DNA of 33,611 nt from Actinomycetota bacterium (GTDB taxonomy: Bacteria; Actinomycetota; Acidimicrobiia; IMCC26256; PALSA-610): NCBI GenBank assembly GCA_003134555.1, contig PLBO01000067.1, positions 34,680-68,290 on the forward strand, written 5' to 3'. Of this stretch, positions 28,697 through 33,611 are shown one piece after another. Both the position numbers and the translations under genes were made by a program. The notes under the pieces are model-generated. The model did not search any database. It was not told the origin of the DNA and was given only the letters and a program-made list of their open reading frames with translations. Each line of letters starts with the position of its first letter. Position 1 is the first letter of the stretch.

Positions 28697-30063
28697 GCGA
28701 ATTGTGGCAGCCACTGCGCGGTGGCCGCGAGCATCTCGTCGGTCATCTGCTCGAGGTGGTCGAAGTCGATCCGCCCCGCGAGCGGGTCGAGGAGCATTGC
28801 CTCGACGACCCGGGCGCGATCACCCGAGAGCGCGGCCGCGACGGTCGCCTCTTGCGCAGCCGAGATCCGGCGCAACCACTCGGCGAGCGCGCCGGGCAGC
28901 CGGACCTCGTCGCGCGGGTGCAGACCTTGGGCATCGGCCACGCACATCGCCTCGACGACGACGTCGGGCGGGAGGTCGGGAGCCTGACCGGAGTTGGGCA
29001 GATTCAGCGGGAGCGCGTGCGGCCGGTCGCGCAGGAACGCGTCGATCATCGGTGCAACCATCTCGCCCGACGGCATGGTCGAAACCTCGTCGGAGGCGCG
29101 CATCTTGGCGAGCTCCTGCTTGTACGCGTCCGCGTCGCCCTCTCGATCGGCGATCGTGGTGAGCTCTACGCCCCAACGCTTCCCCCATCCGGATTCCTCG
29201 GTGAGAAAGCCGGGGAAGAACTCGACGAGGTGACGGTCGCCCGCGCCCGGCAGCACGCCGAAACGTTCGAAGAGCGCGAACTTGACCTTGTGATGTTCGA
29301 GGATGTCGCGCTTGCGGATACCGCCCGCGAGACTTTCCGCCTCGGCGCCCAACCACGGCGGAAGCTTGACGTGCTCCTCGCCGAGACCTTCGGGATCGGC
29401 CAGCAACGCGCGCAGCCGATCGAAGGAGTCCTCGCCGTTCACCCGCAACGCGGTGACGATCGGCAAGTGGTTCACGCCGACCAGCTCGAAGTCGAGGTCG
29501 AGGAAGTTCGCGTCGAGGAGCAGCGAGAGCGCGAACTGTGCACCGGCGATCTCGTGACACAACCCCACGGTCCGGATGCTCGTCTCGTGCGTCACCGCGC
29601 GGCACAGTGTGGTCATCGGGTTCGTGATGTTCAGCATCCACGCGTCGGGGCAGAGCTCGGTCATGTCGCGCGCGATACCGACGAGCACGGGGATATTGCG
29701 CAGGGCGCGCATGATGCCGCCCGGACCCACCGAGTCGCCGACCGACTGCTTGATCCCGTGGCGCTCCGGTATCTCGAGGTCGTGGCGCATGCTGGCGAAT
29801 CCACCGGTCGAGATGGTGACCACCACGTAGTCGGCGCCCGCGAGCGCAGCCCGCCGATCGGTGGTCGTCGACACCGTCATGCCCAGACCCTTCAGGCCGA
29901 TGACATGGCGCGCGAAGTCGGCGATCGGCGTGAGCGGCTCCGGGTCGATGTCGTGCAGGACGATCTCGGCTTCCCCGAGTGACGGCGTGTTGACGAGATC
30001 GACGAGCAGCTTCGGAACCCATTGGTAGCTGCCGCCACCGATGACGACGATCCTCGGTGCCAC
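28693..30063 (-). CDS. Glycoside hydrolase family 4 (paralogue A)
   Basis: A 456-residue GH4 enzyme. It starts MAPRIVVIGGGSYQWVPKLL, the NAD-binding loop. It continues with the NITNPM motif, GLCHE (Cys169, His170) and GVNHLP (His199). In characterised GH4 enzymes (AglA, GlvA), the GLC cysteine and the GVNH histidine bind Mn2+. Catalysis goes through transient NAD+-dependent oxidation at C3. The subfamily (alpha-galactosidase, glucuronidase, 6-phospho-glucosidase) cannot be read off the sequence. It starts at GTG 30063, with an AGGA stretch overlapping the stop of paralogue B ten bases upstream. Confidence 0.93.
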   Translation of the reverse strand: MAPRIVVIGGGSYQWVPKLLVDLVNTPSLGEAEIVLHDIDPEPLTPIADFARHVIGLKGLGMTVSTTTDRRAALAGADYVVVTISTGGFASMRHDLEIPERHGIKQSVGDSVGPGGIMRALRNIPVLVGIARDMTELCPDAWMLNITNPMTTLCRAVTHETSIRTVGLCHEIAGAQFALSLLLDANFLDLDFELVGVNHLPIVTALRVNGEDSFDRLRALLADPEGLGEEHVKLPPWLGAEAESLAGGIRKRDILEHHKVKFALFERFGVLPGAGDRHLVEFFPGFLTEESGWGKRWGVELTTIADREGDADAYKQELAKMRASDEVSTMPSGEMVAPMIDAFLRDRPHALPLNLPNSGQAPDLPPDVVVEAMCVADAQGLHPRDEVRLPGALAEWLRRISAAQEATVAAALSGDRARVVEAMLLDPLAGRIDFDHLEQMTDEMLAATAQWLPQFA

Positions 30064-30073
30064 GCCGGCGATC

Positions 30074-31456
30074 CTAGGCGTCGAAGTTGGGCAGCCAGCG
30101 AGCCGTTGCCGCGAGCATCTCGTCGGTCAACTCGATGATCTTCTCGTACGGAAGCTGCGCGGCAATCGGGTCGGCGAGCATCGCCTCCAACACGAGCTCG
30201 CGATCTCCCGACACCGCGGCCTCGACCGTCCACTCCTGCACCACGTTGATACGCCGCAGGAACTCGCCCATGATGCCCGGCACCGTCGTCTTGTCGCGCC
30301 CGCGCACACCCAAACCGTCGGCGACACCCATGATCTCGACGACCGCGCCGACGTCGAGATTCGTCACGTTGCCTTCGTTCGGCAGATTGACCGGCAGGTG
30401 GTGCTGTTTGCCCGTGACCATGCCGTCGAGAAGTTGCGCGACGAGCTCACCGGACGGCATCCGCGTGACGTCCGGCGCGTCGCGCATCTCCTCGTAATAG
30501 GCGACGTCGTCTTCCGCGTCACGGCGATGACCGGGCATCCCGTAGTGATGCACGCGCCAACCGCGGCCGTAGTCGTTGTCGGAGTGCACGAAGCTCGGCA
30601 TGAACTCGACCGAATGATGGTCGCCCGAGCCGACGAGCACGCCGAAACGACGGAACAGCTCGAAACGCACCCGGTTGTTCTCGATGACGTCGAGCTTCGT
30701 CCAATGCTCGGCCGGCGAGACCTTCACCCACCCGGCACGCTCGGGCGGATCCATCCAGATCGGTTCGGTCGCCGCGCGCTCCGGCTCGCCGAGGAGCGCG
30801 TGCAACCGGACGAAGCCGTCGTCGTCGCCCGCGACGCGCAGCGACGTGGCGAGCGGATAGTGGTTGACGCCACCGAGGACGGGGTCGATGTCGGCCATCC
30901 CGCAGTCGAACAACAGGCTAAGGATCCACGAGCAGCCGACCCACTCGTTGCAGAGACCGACGGTCTTCACGTTCGTCTCCCGCGTGACCGATCGGCAGAG
31001 CGCGGTCAGCGGATTGGTCACGTTCACCAGCCAGGCGTCGGGGGCAACCGCTTCGACGTCGCGCGCGATATCGAGCAACACGGGCACGCTGCGCAAGGCG
31101 CGGAGGATGCCGCCGGGTCCGACACTGTCGCCGATGGGTTGACGGATGCCGAACCGCTGGGGGATCTCGATGTCGTGCTGCATCGAGTCGAAACCGCCCA
31201 CCGAGAACGCGGTGACGACGAAATCGGCGCCGTCGAGCGCCCGGCGCCGGTCGCCTTCGGCCTCTACGGTCATCGAGATGCCGCGCCGGCGGGCGATCTC
31301 GCTTCCGAGTTCCTGCATGAGCTTCATGCGCTCGGCGTCGAGATCGTGCAGCACGACGCGCGCGTCGTTCAACGACGGCGTGTTGGCGAAGTCGGCGAGC
31401 AGCCGCGGCGCCCAGTGATAGCTACCGCCACCGACGATGGTGATGCTCGCGCCCAT
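30074..31456 (-). CDS. Glycoside hydrolase family 4 (paralogue B)
   Basis: A 460-residue GH4 paralogue of the following gene, aligned from end to end without gaps over the first 200 residues. The NAD loop is ITIVGGGSYHWAPRLL, followed by NVTNPL, GLCNEW (Cys169, Asn170) and GVNHYP (His199). The metal-binding Cys and His are kept, but the histidine after the cysteine is asparagine here. The two enzymes therefore differ in the active-site shell and probably in the stereochemistry or substituents of the sugar they cut (inference). A TAGGCT box ends six bases before ATG 31456, so this may be an internal leaderless start. A 60-base gap separates it from the RidA gene upstream. Confidence 0.93.
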   Translation of the reverse strand: MGASITIVGGGSYHWAPRLLADFANTPSLNDARVVLHDLDAERMKLMQELGSEIARRRGISMTVEAEGDRRRALDGADFVVTAFSVGGFDSMQHDIEIPQRFGIRQPIGDSVGPGGILRALRSVPVLLDIARDVEAVAPDAWLVNVTNPLTALCRSVTRETNVKTVGLCNEWVGCSWILSLLFDCGMADIDPVLGGVNHYPLATSLRVAGDDDGFVRLHALLGEPERAATEPIWMDPPERAGWVKVSPAEHWTKLDVIENNRVRFELFRRFGVLVGSGDHHSVEFMPSFVHSDNDYGRGWRVHHYGMPGHRRDAEDDVAYYEEMRDAPDVTRMPSGELVAQLLDGMVTGKQHHLPVNLPNEGNVTNLDVGAVVEIMGVADGLGVRGRDKTTVPGIMGEFLRRINVVQEWTVEAAVSGDRELVLEAMLADPIAAQLPYEKIIELTDEMLAATARWLPNFDA

Positions 31457-31516
31457 CCGCGGAGCCTACGAGTCGACGAGCCGCGGGGCGAGATGGCGAA
31501 ACGGGTCGACCGCCAC

Positions 31517-31984
31517 TCAATCGGCGAGCGCGACCTCGACCTCGATCTCGACCGCGCCGCCCCGGGGAAGCGCGGAGACCCCGATCGCGGAGCGGGAGTG
31601 CCGGCCGGTGTCGCCGAACACGTCGTGCAGCAGCTTGCTCGCGCCGTCGATCACCGCGGGCTGCTGATCGAAACCCGGCGCGGATGCCACGAAACCGAGG
31701 ACGGTAAGGACGCGTGAGATGCGATCGAGCGAACCGAGCCCGGCGCGCAGCACCGAGAGCGCATTCAGCGCGCACCACCGTGCCGCCTCGGCTCCGTCGT
31801 CGACCGAAAGCCCGCCACCCAGCACGCCCGGATGCACGAGCCGGCCGTCGTGATCGCGCGGCAGCTGGCCCGAAGTGCGAGCCCGGCCTCCGTGCACGAC
31901 GATGGCGTCGAGCGGATCGTGGGGCGGGTACGGCCCCGGCAACGCCAGGCCCAGTGCTCTGAGTTGCGCGTCGATCGTGGTCAC
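31517..31984 (-). CDS. RidA/YjgF/YER057c-family protein
   Basis: A 155-residue protein. It carries DAIVVHGGRARTSGQLPRD, ALNALSVLRAGLGSLDRISRVLTVLGFVASAPGFDQQPAVIDGAS, then SRSAIGVSALPRGGAVEIEVEVALAD. This matches the YjgF superfamily, including Arg131 and the carboxy-terminal Glu residues of the ligand pocket. The proteins hydrolyse reactive imines or enamines, and members in catabolic operons often act on specific intermediates. It begins at GTG 31984, overlapping the hydrolase stop by four bases. Its presence beside a NagB-like enzyme would suit handling of imine intermediates from amino sugars (inference). Confidence 0.9.
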   Translation of the reverse strand: MTTIDAQLRALGLALPGPYPPHDPLDAIVVHGGRARTSGQLPRDHDGRLVHPGVLGGGLSVDDGAEAARWCALNALSVLRAGLGSLDRISRVLTVLGFVASAPGFDQQPAVIDGASKLLHDVFGDTGRHSRSAIGVSALPRGGAVEIEVEVALAD

Positions 31985-32979
31985 AGCCACCTCTCCAAGA
32001 AGGCCGGCACCACGGCACCGTGCCACCGATGATCACCTTCGAACACGTCGTGCACCAAAGCATCGTCGGGTGCGCCCAAGCGCGCGTACACCGCGCGTAG
32101 CCGGCCGACGGTCTCGCGCGCCGACGCGACGGGGAAGATCGAGTCCTGCGTTCCCGATTCGACCAGCATCGGCCGGGGCGCGATCAGCGCGGCGATGTCG
32201 ACGTGCTCGATCTCTCCGAGTTGTCCGGGCATGACCTGGGAACCGCACATGTTCCAGGGAACCGTGTGCGCGGCGCGCCACGACGACAGATAGCCGGAGA
32301 CGATCGCGACGCGTACCCGAGCGTCGAGCGCGGCGAGCAAGAGCGTGCAGGTCGCGCCGTACGACAGCCCGGCGGCCGCGACCCGCGTGGGATCGACGAG
32401 CGCATGCGCGCACAGAAGGTCGAGCGCCCTCGAGAGATCCCAGAGATTGCGCTCGAGGGGCACGACGCCGGCCATCGTCGCGCACACGAGATCCCAGTCG
32501 CAGTGGTAGACGCCTTCGGGCATCCACTCGGAGCGCTCGCCGAAACCGCGCAGGTCGGGCGCGAGCACGACGTAGCCGAGCGACGCGAGTACGTGCGCGT
32601 AGTCGTCGCCCTCACCGCCTGGCTCGACGCCGCACACCCGCGCCTTCCCGGGACCGTGGCCGTGCACCGCGAGCACCGCGGGTCCCGGCGCGGAGTCGCG
32701 ACGCGCGTGCGGAACGAGCAGATACGCGGGCACCGACATCGTCTCCTCGACGTCGAAGACGATCCGCGCCCGCGAATAGTCGCCGCAGTCGACCTCCTCG
32801 GTGATCTCGAGGTCGAACGGCACGGGCATGGGGTGCGCACCGAGACGCGCGTCGAGCTGCGCGCGAGTACGTGCCCGCCACATGTCGAAATCGGCCGGCG
32901 GTGGTTGCTCGGTCGCGGCGACCCGCTCGTGGTGAAGTCGCCAGTACGCCCAGTTGGAGAAGTTACGAGTGCGGCTCAC
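31981..32979 (-). CDS. Alpha/beta hydrolase (dienelactone-hydrolase / acetyl-xylan-esterase-like)
   Basis: A 332-residue protein. The N-terminal lid region (residues 1-75) precedes an alpha/beta-hydrolase core with PAYLLVPHARRDSAPGPAVLAVHGHGPGK (oxyanion-hole strand). Also seen are YVVLAPDLRGFGERS, the nucleophile elbow AAGLSYGAT (Ser206), and IAPRPMLVESGTQDSIFPV (acid near Asp279). EGDHRWHGAVVPAFLERWL carries the catalytic His. It resembles the DUF1100/abhydrolase group found in carbohydrate operons as deacylating esterases. It starts at GTG 32979, overlapping the ThuA-like stop. No signal peptide, so it acts inside the cell, perhaps removing acyl groups before glycoside cleavage (inference). 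Confidence 0.88.
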   Translation of the reverse strand: MSRTRNFSNWAYWRLHHERVAATEQPPPADFDMWRARTRAQLDARLGAHPMPVPFDLEITEEVDCGDYSRARIVFDVEETMSVPAYLLVPHARRDSAPGPAVLAVHGHGPGKARVCGVEPGGEGDDYAHVLASLGYVVLAPDLRGFGERSEWMPEGVYHCDWDLVCATMAGVVPLERNLWDLSRALDLLCAHALVDPTRVAAAGLSYGATCTLLLAALDARVRVAIVSGYLSSWRAAHTVPWNMCGSQVMPGQLGEIEHVDIAALIAPRPMLVESGTQDSIFPVASARETVGRLRAVYARLGAPDDALVHDVFEGDHRWHGAVVPAFLERWL

Positions 32980-33611
32980 GCCGCGTCGCCGAGTGCCCAG
33001 CCGAGCCCGCCCGCGAGATGGCGAAGGTACGAGGGCGACTCCCATGCGGCCGGGAAGTGGCCGAGGCTCGTCGAGAACACCCGCCCGCGGCCCTCGCCGA
33101 AGCACCACGCGAGCGGGTACCCGAACGACGGCCGGCGGGCGCCGGCGGCCGCGGGGTCGAGCTCGCCTTCGCGGACGCGCAGCAACACCTGCGCGTCGGG
33201 CCGCAGGTCGCGGAATTGGTAGACCTCGTCGTGCCAGCGCCACTCGGCGCCGAGATGCGCACACGCCGGGTGCGAGGAATCGAGCACGTCCGCGACGAAC
33301 GTCTGCGTCCACGGGTGGCCGTCGAAGCGCGCGCCGACGATCTGTCCGTACTCGTCCCACGCGTAGCAGGAGTCGGTCGCGCAGTGGATCGCGCAGATCG
33401 CCATGCGTCCCGCGCGGACGCGTTCGACGATCGCGCGCTGCTGCGGCGCGCTCCAGGGCGTCTCGCCGATCGTGAACAGCGCCAGTGCGCGGGCCTCCCG
33501 AATGGCACCGACGGAGAGCTCGCGCACGTCCTCGATTCTCCGGGCCCGTAATCCGTGCATCTCCGCGACCTGATCGACGCCCACCGCAGCCTGGTCGAGC
33601 ACGCCGTGCAC
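32976..33611 (-). CDS. ThuA-like (trehalose-utilisation) protein, N-terminus beyond the right edge
   Basis: About 211 codons are visible and the frame is open at the right edge. Typical ThuA-like elements are RALALFTIGETPWSAPQQRAIVERVRAGRMAICAIHCATDSCY, HPWTQTFVADVLDSSHP, HDEVYQFRDLRPDAQVLLRV and GRVFSTSLGHFPAAWESPSYLRHLAGGLGWALG. The fold is related to class-I glutamine amidotransferases. Members are found in sugar catabolic operons and their exact reaction is unsettled. The first strand of the domain appears to be missing, so the start lies outside the window. It is the first visible gene of the carbohydrate cluster. Confidence 0.88.
   Translation of the reverse strand: MHGVLDQAAVGVDQVAEMHGLRARRIEDVRELSVGAIREARALALFTIGETPWSAPQQRAIVERVRAGRMAICAIHCATDSCYAWDEYGQIVGARFDGHPWTQTFVADVLDSSHPACAHLGAEWRWHDEVYQFRDLRPDAQVLLRVREGELDPAAAGARRPSFGYPLAWCFGEGRGRVFSTSLGHFPAAWESPSYLRHLAGGLGWALGDAA

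Overview
This window reads as chromosomal DNA from a high-GC actinobacterium. The markers are a WhiB-family Fe-S regulator, an F420/deazaflavin-type nitroreductase homologue, a mycothiol-transferase-like DinB-fold protein, many GTG starts and a strong G/C third-codon bias. The mix of uncharacterised families would suit Acidimicrobiia, but that placement is an inference.

Layout, left to right. (1) 1-5.2 kb, all leftward: a PadR regulator, ABC ATPase and FtsX-type permease operon, then an ArsR, SRPBCC and DUF899 operon with its own promoter. (2) 5.2-7.2 kb: a decayed AbrB-like toxin-antitoxin pair and a PAS-PAS-GGDEF diguanylate cyclase. (3) 7.39-12.23 kb: a small island bounded by a 46-bp perfect direct repeat. 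The right copy is the 3' half of an intact tRNA-Val(UAC) and the left copy is a displaced tRNA 3' half. Inside are a SnoaL-like protein, a GAF/LuxR regulator, a truncated RibD-like reductase, and an ArsR-SulP pair. No integrase is visible. (4) 12.3-14.2 kb: a small conserved-looking protein, a DUF523 protein and a WhiB7-type regulator. The regulator sits behind a roughly 370-nt leader with a promoter, an upstream ORF, an antiterminator and a Rho-independent terminator. (5) 14.2-20.1 kb: one tightly packed leftward operon of pterin-4a-carbinolamine dehydratase, a membrane-anchored protein, MobA, FdhD, a formate-dehydrogenase-like molybdoenzyme and two tandem inositol-monophosphatase paralogues. 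(6) 20.2-26.9 kb: DUF971, a PAS-GGDEL-EAL protein, divergently a zinc-ribbon/class III cyclase/AAA/TPR regulator, a TIGR03086 protein and a Ddn-like protein. (7) 26.9-33.6 kb: a leftward carbohydrate-catabolism cluster (ThuA-like, alpha/beta hydrolase, RidA, two GH4 glycosidases, a NagB-like deaminase/isomerase and a Gfo/Idh/MocA dehydrogenase).

The strongest finding is the whiB7 leader. The uORF stop codon lies inside a nested antiterminator hairpin whose one arm is also the first arm of the terminator. This is the layout expected for translation-dependent attenuation of an antibiotic-response regulator. Next are the tRNA-Val island without an integrase and the toxin-antitoxin pair in which both genes appear damaged. 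Several genes also have a TANNNT box exactly 6-7 nt before the start codon and no Shine-Dalgarno sequence, which suggests frequent leaderless transcription.
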